From: Nectonema munidae
Lineage: Eukaryota; Nematomorpha; Nectonematoida; Nectonematidae
Assembly (NCBI GenBank): GCA_030549495.1
Contig: JAUIRK010000735.1
Span: 1 to 64,000, forward strand
Length of the DNA stretch: 64,000 nt
Reading direction: 5' to 3'
A program made the position numbers and the translations under genes. This document shows, piece after piece, positions 12,410 through 23,216 of this stretch (position 1 is the first letter of the stretch; every line of letters starts with the position of its first letter). The notes under the pieces were generated by a model that made no database searches, had not been told where the DNA came from, and worked only from the letters and a program-made list of their open reading frames with translations.

Positions 12410-13291
12410 ATCTTTTCGGTTTCACTGCCGCAAAACTATGAAACCAAAATACACTTTTCTAATGCAGATTTTTATGCTCTTTCCGAAAATGTAATTATTT
12501 TTTTTGAGAAATGAAAAATAAAAAAGTTATGGCTATTTAAATTTGTTTATTTCCTATGCATTTGTTAAGAACACAAAATCTTTAAAAAACACAACGTTTT
12601 TTTAAAGATTTTCACAAAAAAAAAGTTATAGCTATAAAGATGTTTATTTCCTTTCACAAAAATCTTTAAAAAACATCTTTAGAATTTTGAAATATTTTCT
12701 AGTACTACCTTGAATAAGTACTACCTATCCTTAATGGCGGCGACGCCAAATAAATTCACATAGGTATACGCTTAGTTCCACAGTGCCTTTTGTTACGGTG
12801 TTTCAGCAAATTCCAGGTGCTTTCAATATTTTGTGTGTGAGCTCCATTGATAGGATCTACACAGTTTTCACTGTGATTTACTGTTAAATGCTTAAAGTTG
12901 TACCCAGAAATATCCTCTATTTTTTCATATGCCTTCCACATGTCGCTAAAGATCGTACTACCTCGTAGAATGTTTTCCTTGATGCAGCTCTCCAGTGTAC
13001 TCCAATCTCTTCGCTCTACGCCATATAGAAAGACATCTCTAGTTTCTTTACAAACGCCTCCAAACACCCACTGTTCCTTCAGCATTCTTCCTTGATTGTA
13101 CTTTCTTTTAGTATAGACTCGAATTAAGTTTCTTAACAAATGCATAGGAAATAAACTTTAAATAGCCATAACTTTTTTATTTTTCATTTCTCGAAAAAAA
13201 TAATTACATTTTCGGAAAGAGCATAAAAACGGCATTCGAAAAGTGTATTTTGGTTTCATAGTTTTTGCGGCAGTGAAACCGAAAAGTGTCC
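12410..13291 (-). mobile_element. Merlin (IS1016/ISXO2-like) DNA transposon, internally deleted
   Basis: An 882-bp element with terminal inverted repeats of about 160 bp (12410-12572 and 13130-13291; inner part TTTTCGGTTTCACTGCC). It is flanked by a 9-bp TSD, AAAATGCGC (12401-12409) and AAAATGCTC (13292-13300), one mismatch, which fits the 8-9 bp of Merlin. It sits inside the hAT 1 transposase. Part of the left arm is repeated near 12590-12690. Loss of the first half of the transposase and about three bases of the left tip make it non-autonomous. Confidence 0.88.
12756..13145 (-). pseudogene. Merlin transposase, C-terminal half
   Basis: A 129-codon ORF with hallmark ISXO2-like/Merlin blocks: KYNQGRMLKEQWVFGGVC, GSTIFSDMWKAYEKI (second catalytic Asp in SDMWKAY), LTVNHSENCVDPINGAHTQN and IESTWNLLKHRNKRHCG (catalytic Glu in NIESTW). 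The N-terminal zinc-binding part and the IDE(C)KFG block with the first catalytic Asp, which should precede RKYNQGR, are missing, so the product would be inactive. The ORF itself is undamaged, suggesting a recent internal deletion. Confidence 0.88.
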
Positions 13292-13386
13292 AAAATGCTC
13301 TTATCTGCAGAAAAGGTGAATTCTCTCGGATATTTTGAGACAAATGAGTATATTTTATGTGTTCTGCTCTGAGCAATTTTCGGCAT

Positions 13387-13735
13387 GCTTAATCTTCAAT
13401 TTCAAAAAGTTAACAACAGACGAGGGAAAGTAAAAAGAATAGTTTTCAATAGTGAGATAAAGTATCAGTTGTGTGTAAGAGAGAGCAATGAAAGTACAAT
13501 GCTGTGCAAATTAATTGGGACAGTGCTGAAATTAAATCATTGCTTTACCGCATGCCTTGCTAAATCATTGGTTATGCCTCCTGATGAATAAAGAGTCCGG
13601 GAAAATTGAAACAAGAATTTTTGAGGCCTCACTTGGAGAGTGAAGAAAATGATAACGAGGAAAACAAAAATCAAAAGACTGATGATAAGGAGCGTGTGCC
13701 GCTTTATATATATCCATGAATGAATGTACTTATTT
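13387..13735. other. Unassigned stretch between the two hAT transposases
   Basis: A 68-codon plus-strand ORF (13385-13591) and purine-rich sequence (AAGAAAATGATAACGAGG) follow. It could be a decayed N-terminal part of hAT 2, but no BED finger or other motif is recognisable. Confidence 0.35.
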
Positions 13736-13739
13736 TGAT

Positions 13740-13912
13740 TTTATGTATGCAGAATCGAAGTCGGAGTCAAAAATTTTATGTATACCGGAATCGGAGTCGA
13801 AACTTTCTATGTATCCCGGAGTCGGAGTCCAAATATTCTATGTATAGCAAAGTTGGAGTAGGAGTCCGAGTCTCAAAATATTTTTCGACCCCGCATCTCT
13901 GATTGGCAAATG
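13740..13912. repeat. Degenerate GGAGTC-rich repeat, probable hAT MITE remnant
   Basis: About four loosely spaced copies of (A)GTCGGAGTC separated by TTCTATGTAT spacers, ending in CGACCCCGCATCTCTG, which reads as a hAT-like end in reverse (CAGAGATG...). No TSD was found. It interrupts sequence directly before the first recognisable hAT 2 transposase block. Confidence 0.5.
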
Positions 13913-14178
13913 TGATTCGGAGGAAAATTTCTGAAGAGATGTAAAGCAAAGCTGATGAGACAACTGATCTGACACACAAAACTCAACTTTCTGTCAGTCT
14001 GCGTTACATAAAGAATAATGTTCTCAGAGAACGCTTCTTGGAATTTTTGAATCCAGTTTCATTGAGTGGAGACGGAATTGCAACAGAAATATTTCGTGTG
14101 CTGGAACTTGGTGGTCTAGATCTAACTTGCTTGGTGGGACAAGGTTATGATGGTGTTGAAGTAATGAGTGGAGCTTTC

Positions 14179-16824
14179 ACGCCGTTCCCGTTTTATTCAG
14201 AGAGAAATCACAAAATAGAGAAAGGGGTTGGTTTTCAACCCTTGAACCTGGTCCCCCTCACCTAAATTCCCGCCAAGTTATATACTTCTAAAAGCTTCCT
14301 GTAGTAAACCTTTTTTTGTTTCTTTCCCTTTGTTCCTTTTTGGTTTTGGCACAAAGTTTTCACTTCTATGTCTTTTTCTTCTTCTTCTCTTTCGAAAGTC
14401 TTCTTTTCAGTTTTTCTGAAGAAAACTCTCAAAGTTCGGTTTGGAAGAAGTTGATGCATTTGTTTGCCCAGTCAGTTGTTACGTTGGGGCCTTTTATGAT
14501 TCAGAAGAGTTGGAAGGAAAATATAGAATTTATAAATTTCCCTGTCCCAAAACTCGTTTATGAATATATCTTGAAAATTTTCATTTTTTTACAAGAATTG
14601 ATAAGTATCTTTTCTCAAAAAAAAAAGTGTTATGGAGTTTTAATTTTATTGTTCTATATTTTTTATTTTCACAATCGGAAATCTTTTTTGGTCTTTTCTT
14701 TTCTAGTAAAAGTAAATAGTAATTATTTTTATGCCAAGTGGGTTTCCAAAAATCACTTTGTATGTGTATTGGTAAAAAAAATAATCTTGTTTTTTTAACT
14801 AATTATATTTTTTGTAATATCTTCCAAATAAAGTATTTAGAATGTTGAAATAAAATATTTTTATTTTTATGTATAAAAAAAAATTATTTTATAAATTTAT
14901 CTTTAGTGGTGGCAATGAAAGTAGTCCGTTAGTAGGTAGTAATTCAAAAAAATTCTTAAAAAAATTAAAAAAATAAAAAATTTGAAAAAAATTGAAAAAA
15001 AATATGAAAAAAATATTGAATTCTTAAAAATTAAAAATTATATTAGTTTTTCATAGAGATTTTTATTTAAGGGTTTTTCGGAGTAGTTAAGTTGGGTTGG
15101 AAATTCTATTTGTATATTAATAAATATTTGTGGGTTATACTATTTAAGAGGGTTATGGTTTTGTATTTTTATAGTATATATCTTAGTTTTTTGTTCATTA
15201 TTTATATGTTAGAAAAGTTAGTATGTTTTCTAAAAGGTAGTGTGGTAAAATGTGAGATGATTTGGCTCAAATTCTGACGGGTAGCCATATCTGGTCCTCG
15301 CCGTATAAAGTTATTATTAAATACATATATCAAATTATATAAAGATAAAATATGAAAGGTAATTTTATAAGAGTTTATAAATTTAGTCATTGATTTAGTT
15401 TTGTGTATTTTTATAGAAGGTAGTAAATATTTTTTTAAATTTTAGTTTAGATCAATTAGTAGTATCTTAGTATGATATTTTAAGTGTTTCTTATTTTATT
15501 TGTTTGTTGTGTTATAGGTCTCAATGGTCGAGAATAAAAATTTCCAACTTGTTCAATGAAGTTTTGGTGTTCTTTTTGAAGGTGCTTGTAGAAATATGTT
15601 TGTTCTGATAATTTTATTTTGATGAAAAAGTGAAAGAAATGAATGTAAAATATCAGCTATAAGAAAGATTATGATCATTTTTTGCTTTTTCTACTTTTGG
15701 ACTCAAGTAAAGTGGTTAATAGGAACATTGTTTAGGGGGTTTAATATATGTCTAAAAAGGGTATTATGGCTTAAATTTTATCTCTAAATGATGTGAAAGT
15801 TTTTATTTTCTCAAACAGAAATTTAATCTCTGGTTTACCAACAGAGAATACTTTTCTTCTAAGAACATATCAAAAGATTGGTAAGATAAATTACTGATGG
15901 TGTGCTTTATATTGATCGATTTTTCTTCATGAAATTGAGAGTGGGGCTTACAAAAAATATTACATTTGTGGTACATTGTATTCTCGAAGATTTATCCAAA
16001 TTCTTACCTTCTTATTTGAAATCTCTTGATCTAAATGAATGTGAATCCCGTATCATTTATTCTCGCCAAGCTTCCCTTTCGCTTATATTCCTCGCAAGCA
16101 TAAAAATTTTAAAGTTGTAATTCTTTATCTCAAGAAAAAAGGTGAGATTTTTCTGGTTTGTAAGTGAATCTCTAATAGATATAAAATAAAGGCGGGGTAG
16201 TGAATAGAATGTAGAATAGAAGTAAATTGTAGAAGATTAGTTTGGAATTATCTTGATATGAGTGTTCTAAATTCTTTCATCATTGCGAAGTTAATGGCCT
16301 GAACTCATCAATAAAAAGTAGTGGAAGAAAAGTGTTTATAAAGATTTGGTATGTTTTGAGGAAGAGTATGAAATCAGGTCGCAACTCTCAAATAAATCTA
16401 AAGAAAAAATATTTTAATTCTATGGATTTTACAGGTTGAGCTCAGAATCATCAAGTAGGAGGTTTCTGAATATTTGAGTAAAAAAGTAGAAAAGGAAAAT
16501 TAAGAAATTTCTGTTTATGTGTAAAATATAAATTAATATGTGAAATGTATATAATTTTTTTTATCTTCCTTGTAATAAATTTTTTATATGAAGTTGGAAG
16601 GCTATTTTTTCTTGAAAGTTTTACGCCATCTAGAAAATTTAAAGTCAAAAATGGTTTTCGAAAATATTCAGAAAAAAATATTCATATGGTAATTTCAGGT
16701 ATAATCATGAAAATCATAAAATTATTAAATTTAATGGAGTTAAAAAATTAATAGTGAGAAAATTTTAATATGAGTTTAAATATTGGTGTGGAGTAAATTG
16801 CCATATGTGCGTATAGCGAAGGTT
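14179..16824. mobile_element. Unidentified 2.65-kb insertion inside hAT 2 transposase
   Basis: The transposase sequence stops after MSGAF at 14178 and resumes with NGVQ at 16825, so about 2646 bp have been inserted. The plus strand is strikingly T- and G-rich and C-poor over about 14.6-16.5 kb. It contains a 160-codon, Phe-rich low-complexity ORF (14316-14798) and an A-rich zone near 14940-15000. I recognise no transposase, reverse transcriptase, terminal repeats or clean TSD. The strand bias resembles the antisense LINE at 38.3-39.3 kb, but I could not find reverse transcriptase blocks. Confidence 0.6.
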
Positions 16825-17197
16825 AATGGAGTGCAAGGCGAAATCAAGCGACGTTGTAGAAATCAAGCTGTTTATGTACACTGTGCGGCTCATGCTTTCA
16901 ATCTAACTCTAGTGAAAGCTTCTGAAGTACCAAAAATTCGAAATGCATTGAAAGTTGTCGACAGCTTAGCCAAGTTCTTCAGTTTGACTGCTATAAGAAC
17001 AAAAGCATTGGAGGAAGCTATCAATGCAGCGAACGACATCCCATCAAAATATTGACTCAAAGTCCCTTGCCAAACACGTTGGGTGGAAAAGCATGAAGCT
17101 ATTCACACAGCATATATCCTGTATTCTGTTGTGTTGGAGGTGCTGCAAGACATGAGTCAAGAGAAATCTTTGCCATCTATAGATGCAAGCAGCTTGC

Positions 17198-17485
17198 CAG
17201 GGATGGACCGAGAGGGGGGGATAGGGGGGATGCATACCCCCCCCCCTCCCCACCAGCAATCTATTCAAGAAAAATTAAGGTTGGAGTCCACCCTAAAATA
17301 GAAATCAAAATTGATGAAGTCATTGATCGATTTTCAAAGCAAAAAGAAAGAAGAAAAGACTTTGTAATATAATTTTAATCATTTATTTTACATACGTTTT
17401 TAAATTTCTTCCCTAATAAAATGTGTAAAATATTTTGATAATATTAGTATACCCCCACCACAAAAGATTTCTTGATCCCCCACTG
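17198..17485. mobile_element. hAT MITE, 288 bp, with perfect 8-bp TSD
   Basis: Ends CAGGGATGG (left) and CCCCCACTG (right), flanked on both sides by CAGCTTGC (17190-17197 and 17486-17493). It interrupts the hAT 2 transposase. The left end carries G runs at 17214-17220 and 17224-17229 and a C run at 17237-17246. No coding capacity; presumably moved by a hAT transposase. Confidence 0.9.
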
Positions 17486-19059
17486 CAGCTTGCTTGCCTC
17501 TTTGACTAAATAAGAGTTTGTTATAGCGTGGACTATAAAGGACAGTGTGTTGACTGTTACCAAAAAACTGAATTTTGCTTTACAGTCAGGATCAAATTAT
17601 CTATTTTCGGCTATAAACCATGTGTGCACTATCAAAGAACGCTTCAAGAATGGAGAAACAATCAAGCACAGTTCCAAAAGATCTTTGAGAAAGCCCCTGT
17701 TTTATATGGTGAAGAACCTTTGCGCATTCCTAGAATAGTTTGGCGTCAGATGAATCGCAATAATATTCCAGCATCCTATTTATTGGAGTATTATCACCGT
17801 TCCATTCTTTTGCCTTTCTTAGATGGCATCATTTCCCAAATGGATGACCGTTTTGGAAACCACCATGCTGCTGTTCTTCTCCTTTGTAGGTTACTACCGC
17901 AATTTGCCAGAAAATTGAATTTAAAGAAGGTATTATGCAATAGTGTGTAATGAGCTGCTTGTATGAAGTAGAAATGGAATTTGAAACGTGGAAGACTTTT
18001 TGCAAATCAACTCCTGATTTTTCCCATAACTGCATCTCAGGTATGTGGTGTATCGTTTTATCCGAACATCCATGTACAGTGCTCCCTTGCATTACCGCCA
18101 ACCATAAAATGTAGACTCAATTTCCCACCATTATAATTCCACCGATATAACCCCCCCCCCCCCCCACTGTCCGCCATAGCCATTGGCGGAACGGACATGC
18201 TACATCGTCATCATCATCGCTCATCATTATTAATCATCGACCTAATAATATAAAGAAAATATGGTTTAAACTGTCATTAATCTGTCATTATGTTTGAGTT
18301 CAATATCATTATTCAGTATGATAACATTGTCACGCAAAAGAAAGCGTTGTGCAATATCTGCATCTCAGAAACACGAAGTTGTGAAATATCATGAAGAACA
18401 CCCAAAAGCTAGTCATCAAGCTATTGCTGCTCACTTTAGTCATGTGTGGGGTGATGATGTCAAAAGAAGAACCAAAAGTGACACCATACAACAGAAAGAC
18501 AAGTAGCTGTCCATTGATGAATCCACGGCTAAACCTCAGAAGACAGAAAAGCACGCCGACTTAATATAAGCACTGTTTGTCTCGTTCAATGGCATTTGTG
18601 CCAACAACAGCATCATCACTGATGAATGTACTGTGCAAGAAGGCCAAACAACTGGGTGGATAACTTAACCTTATTAGTGCTGGGGGGCGTAAAACGCCCC
18701 CCCCCCCTTCACTAAAAAATTAATTGTAGAAAATTGGCTGAATCATATCCCTTCAAATTTTGTGACTTTTCCTAAAATTGCTCGCTGCATCATTTGAATC
18801 CATTTACATGGTAGTTGAATGACCCTTCATGTCCAAAACTGTCAATCAAAATCAAAAATTAAAATTTTTCAGCTAAATTTTGACATTATCTATACTTAAC
18901 CTTATAACTTAGGATCTATATTATAAAATACCCTGAAAATTTATAATTATATACAGTTTGGAACGCATAATACTTTATATATTTAATTTTTTCAATAATC
19001 AGGGCTACTTTTTAAAAAATTTCAATCAAAATTTTGAGTGATCAAAAATATATCTAATA

Positions 19060-20480
19060 AAATATACTTTCAAATTTTACATAAAATATATGTTTTTATA
19101 CTAAATCGGTCATGCTGTTTTCATTTCTGGACTCATTTTTTACATTTAGGATTTGAAAATACCTATAAGTGTTAATCAAATTTGCGGTTTACTTATGAAA
19201 ATTGTCTCCAAAAACATTCCTTCACATTTTACATAAAATATATGTTTTATACCAAATCGACCATGTTGTTTTCCTTTCTGGACTCATTTTTTACATTTAG
19301 GATTTGAAAATACCTATAAGTGTTAATCAAATTTGCAGTTTACTTATGAAAATTGTCTCCAAAAACATTCCTTCACATTTTACATAAAATATATGTTTTA
19401 TACCAAATCGATCATGTTGTTTTCATTTCTGGACTCATTTTTTACATTTAGGATTTGAAAATACCTATAAGTGTTAATCAAATTTGCAGTTTACTTCTGA
19501 AAATTGTCTCCAAAAACATTCCTTCACATTTTACATAAAATATATGTGTTATACTAAATCGGCGATGCTGGTTTCATTTCTGGACTCATTTTTCACATTT
19601 AGAGGTTTTAAAATATCTGTCAATGTCAATCAAATTTGCGGTTTACTTCTAAAAGCTATCTCCAAAAATATTCTCTCAATTTTACATGAAATATATGTTT
19701 TTATACCAAATCAATCAGGCTGTTTTCATTTCTGAACTCATTTTTTACATTTAGGATGTGAAAATACCTATACGTGTTAATCAAATTTGCGGTTTACTTC
19801 TAAAAATTGTCTCCAAAAACATTCATTCAAATTTTACAATTAAATATGGTTTTTATACCAAATCAACCATGCTAGTTTCATTTATGGATTCAATTTTTGC
19901 AGTTTGAATTTGAAAAGACCTATAAGTATCAATCAAATTGCGTTTAGTTCTAACATTTGTTTCCAAAAATATTGATTCAAATTTTACATGAAATATATGT
20001 TTTTATAGCAAATAGATCATGATGATTTCATTTCTCAACACAGTTTTCGCATTTAGAGGTTTTACTGCTAGTGTCAATTAAATTTGTGGTTTATGTCTGA
20101 AAACTATATCCCAAAATATTCTTTTTAATTTTACATGAATATTTCTTAAAATTTAATATTTCTGAAATCATTTTTTGCACTTAGAGGTTTTAAATGTCTG
20201 AAAGTGTCAATCAAATGTTCGATTTACGTCTAATGTCTACAGAAATATTTTTGAAATTTAAATAAAATATCTGTTTTTATGCCAAATGGAAGATGCTGGT
20301 TTCATTTTTGGACTCAGGTTTGGCTTTATGGTTTTAAAATATCTGAAAGCTTCACTCAGATTTGCTGTTTACTTCTAGATACTTTCTTCAAAAATATTTT
20401 CAAAAAAATAAAATATGTTTTATACCAAATCGACTATGCTTATTTTATTTCTGTACTGGATTTTGGATAATAAGGCTTAA
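19060..20480. repeat. Tandem array, about 10 units of about 151 bp
   Basis: The landmark (GG)ACTCATTTTTT recurs at 19131, 19282, 19433, 19584 and 19736 (spacing 151-152), then in decayed form near 19887, 20036, 20165, 20312 and 20455. The first four or five units are closely similar and divergence rises to the right, the pattern expected of an array that is homogenised or expanded from one end. The short ORFs in it are by-products. Confidence 0.92.
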
Positions 20481-21251
20481 AAAGAAGTGGCAATTGAATT
20501 AGTAATGTATGTCTGAAAATCAGTTCTGTAAAAAAATTTCAAAAATGGCTGCATATTAGGTATATAGTAAAAATATACTTTTTTTTTTGTATATTTTGGC
20601 TGATAATACTTTCTACAATCATCTTGAGTATGAAATATTTATTAAAAAAAATAAAACGTTTTATAAAATCTTTTGAAAATTTGTATGAGAGAAGGAACCA
20701 AGTTGAAAACTAATTGAAAAGAGAACATATGATCAAAACAAATAATTAAAAAAATATATGTATCTTGACTAAATGGAAGATCTACCATGTTCTAATGAAC
20801 TAGGAAGGGGTTTAATTATATAATATTAGATGATTCAAAAAAGATTTTGACCGTGAAAAAGAAGTTTCACTTTTACAAATGAAAAATATTTAAATCTATA
20901 GCTTATCATCTAGGATTACAATTAACATTTAGATAAGATGGGTAGGAAATCTGAAAATTTAGAATAGGTCAGATTTATCAAAAATGGCACAGATGCCAAT
21001 ATTTGAGAATTTAGTCACTATCAAGATATTTTTAATTTAAATTGAATTTGTCCATATTTTTCCTTTTGCGTCAAAGAGATAATTTTTTAAATGAAGAACG
21101 TGGACAACTCTTTGTAATTGAACAATGAACATCACGAATGATTCATCAGAAAAAAACCTTTGAAATGAGATTGGTTGACAAATGTTCAGGCCTGATAAAA
21201 AAGTCTAAGATCAACAAGAAGATTCTCTAATCAGAATGCTTTGAGAGAGGA

Positions 21252-21598
21252 AAAAATGAATATCACCACTGAATTCAGAATACTTGAAAATGGGTATATA
21301 TGTGTAAAAAACATTATATAATTATTTAGATAAAAAGCTTCTTTTTGAGATGAGCTGTCACATTTAGATCAATTTTTGACAGTTTGATTGATTTTCATAA
21401 AAATGAATATCACCACTGAATTCAGCATATTTGAAAATGGGTATACATGTGTAAAAAACTTTATATAATTATTTAAATAAAAAGTTCCGTTTTGAGATGA
21501 GCTGTCAAATATAAATCAATTTTTTGACAAGTTTGATTGATTTTGATAAAAAATGGACATCACCACTGAATTCAGCATAGTTGAAATATATATGTAAC
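21252..21598. repeat. Second tandem array, about 2.3 units of about 148 bp
   Basis: ATATCACCACTGAATTCAG and its variants start at about 21259, 21406 and 21556. Each unit continues with TTGAAAATGGGTATA and GAGATGAGCTGTCA. The unit differs in sequence from the 151-bp array but is nearly the same length and lies in the same element. Confidence 0.88.
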
Positions 21599-21962
21599 AT
21601 TAAAAATATTTATAAAAATTTATTAATATCTGAGAAAAATAGGAGGGGGGCACTTTACGTCCCCCCCCCCCCAGCACTTGAGCGGACAAATTTTGCCCAG
21701 CACTAATAGGGTTAATATATAGCTTCATCGTTACAAACAGAGATACGGAAGTGTCATAAACTCTGTGGTGAAAGTCAATGTTGATGAGACTGGTTTTTTT
21801 ACTGGTATTATACAAAACTTCAAATCACATTTTAGCCGACGCCACTCAACCAAATTATAGAGCAGTTGGATTCAGACAGGACTCACAACATCACTGTGGC
21901 CGATGCGTTAAAAAAGTCTGGGACAATCGCAAATTGCTGGCAAAAGACGGTCTTACGAATTC

Positions 21963-23216
21963 GGTTGGCGGACAAAGGGGGCATGAAAATTTATAGGGAT
22001 TAACTACATCATACCTCGTTGCAGCAAATGGACGTTAGAAACATGTGACGGTCATTGCGAACTAGACAAGCTTTGTTGCATACATGCTGAATGCGTAGGC
22101 TTTGTTGCATACATGTTGAATGCGTAGATGTCTTTAAAGCTTTTAAATTCCTTCTTAAGCAGGAAGTTTTGCATAGCTGACAGTTAAATACAAATCTACA
22201 GTTATACAATTTTTCTTATTGGGGTTTATTTATTATTAAAACTTTATCCATTATGGTTTTCATCGATGGTTTTTCATATTATGAGGAAGGGAGCAGTAAG
22301 AAAAATCATTTAATTTATATGTATTTTATATCATTATTTTTTCCCAGCAAAAAAGTCCGAAAGATTGGTATGTACCCTTCACAGAAGTCGTAATTGTAAA
22401 GGTTAGTTTCAATTTTAGAAAATTTTTCTATTAACTTTAGTAACTTTTTGCAGGAGATTTAATATTCAGAGAAAGTGATTGTGACTTGTTTGATAACCTA
22501 GTAATGAAAAAGCCCCGCAATCATGAGATCTCAACATCTGTAAAAAAATTGAGTTTGAAGAGACTTAAAAGTGTTGTCAACAGTAGTACTTTTACGCCTA
22601 CTTGTAAAATTTATAGGTAAACTCATATTAATCAACCCTATTAGTATTTGTTTTTTTCTTTTCCAAGTGACTATATAAGTGACATTGATCAAGATCGAAG
22701 AGATACTCTACCAAGACCGGAGACATTGAAAAGATTTATACGAAGAAACAGAAAAAGAACGAACCCTCCAAGAGATACAAAATTCGAAATTCCTCTTGAC
22801 TTTCAATTTTTAAATAATCATATTAACATAACTGATAAATAATCAGTTACAACTATCTTTTTACAATTGATTTTCTTGTGTTTAAATAAATATATTGAAC
22901 TAAGTACGTTCTTATTATATTATTTTCATTGAATCAAAATATTACCTGAATAAGGTTTGACTATTTTAAGTGTTTAAAATTTACCCTGGAAAATTTTGTT
23001 TTTTTTCTAACGTTTGAGACTTTTTCTACAGCCTAAGCTCGCTTAAAACTCATCCAATATGTCTTAACGATATATAAGTACTGTCAGTAAAACATGTATG
23101 CAACGAGACTTGTCTCTTGCGCAATGACCGTCACATGTTTCCAACGTGCATTTGCTGCAACGAGGTATGATGTAGCTAATCCCCATAAATTTTCATGCCT
23201 CCTTTGTCTGCCAACC
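21963..23216. mobile_element. MULE (Mutator-like) element, 1254 bp, in Tigger
   Basis: Long terminal inverted repeats of about 125 bp (21963-22090 and 23088-23216; tip GGTTGGC(G/A)GACAAAGG) bordered by a perfect 9-bp TSD, TACGAATTC (21954-21962 and 23217-23225). The 9-bp duplication and long TIRs are MULE features. The left arm includes a tandem duplication of about 29 bp near 22068-22127. The interior retains only the N-terminal gene part, so it is a deletion derivative. Confidence 0.9.
22318..22842 (+). pseudogene. MULE-borne gene fragment (FLYWCH-MULE-like N-terminal region)
   Basis: Exon-like pieces on the plus strand: a SRNCKG motif near 22388-22400 typical of the end of a FLYWCH finger; a block about 22454-22617 with KPRNHEISTSVKKLSLKRL, ending at TATAG|GTAAAC; and 22668-22842, after a TTTTCCAAG acceptor, with LPRPETLKRFIRRNRKRTNP followed by a stop. 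The LP...LKR.IRR.R pattern is typical of the region between the FLYWCH finger and the MULE transposase domain. The catalytic domain is absent. Introns are about 50-60 bp. Family assignment is from memory of the motif order. Confidence 0.55.

Larger units (their letters stand above)
10948..13386 (-). mobile_element. hAT transposon 1 (CGGBP1/BED-type), interrupted by Merlin
   Basis: A minus-strand hAT element. Its putative left end (near 10948, AGGGCGAGGAAAAATTGAC) is followed by four close copies of TTGACTT(T/A) between about 10964 and 11027, resembling the subterminal repeats of hAT elements. The transposase runs from about 13386 down to 11114. The matching end upstream of the transposase start was not found, so the element is truncated or its end has diverged. 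A Merlin element lies inside the 5' part of the gene. Confidence 0.75.
11114..13386 (-). pseudogene. hAT transposase, BED-finger type, broken
   Basis: Reading on the minus strand, the N-terminal piece begins MPKIAQSRTHKIYSFVSKYP at 13386 and reaches the start of a BED-like zinc finger before Merlin intervenes. It resumes at about 12409 with LYCKLCMTKV...HISTNKHKRHL, completing the C2H2-type finger, and runs through ILPSVRTCRKAIDDLVRKKL and IFLMIDETDA (the DET of the first catalytic block). The next part lies in another frame (11613-11386, PNVERIIEKIDDEDSILLKR). The C-terminal hAT dimerisation domain is at 11347-11114 (CKATTSEVERSFSKLKKLL). The long open stretches suggest moderate age. Besides Merlin there are at least two frame breaks. 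Confidence 0.82.
18669..21711. mobile_element. TTAA-flanked non-autonomous element (piggyBac-like), 3.04 kb
   Basis: Both outer borders are TTAA (18665-18668 and 21712-21715), inside Tigger. Terminal repeats are CCTTATTAGTGCTGGG (left) and, as reverse complement, CCCTATTAGTGCTGGG (right). Just inside each end is a short G/C hairpin: G6-CGT-AAA-ACG-C11 at 18682-18707 and a G6...C12 counterpart at 21645-21672. No transposase is present; most of the interior is two tandem arrays. It was presumably mobilised by a piggyBac transposase. A related non-array segment (18740-18920) recurs at 37.44 and 62.76 kb. Confidence 0.85.

Noticed and set aside
14316-14798. 160-codon ORF as a gene
   Set aside because: Phe/Ser-rich low-complexity translation of a T-rich insertion, with no conserved motif.
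19484-20470. ORFs inside the tandem array
   Set aside because: They are open only by chance in individual 151-bp units and shift with indels.
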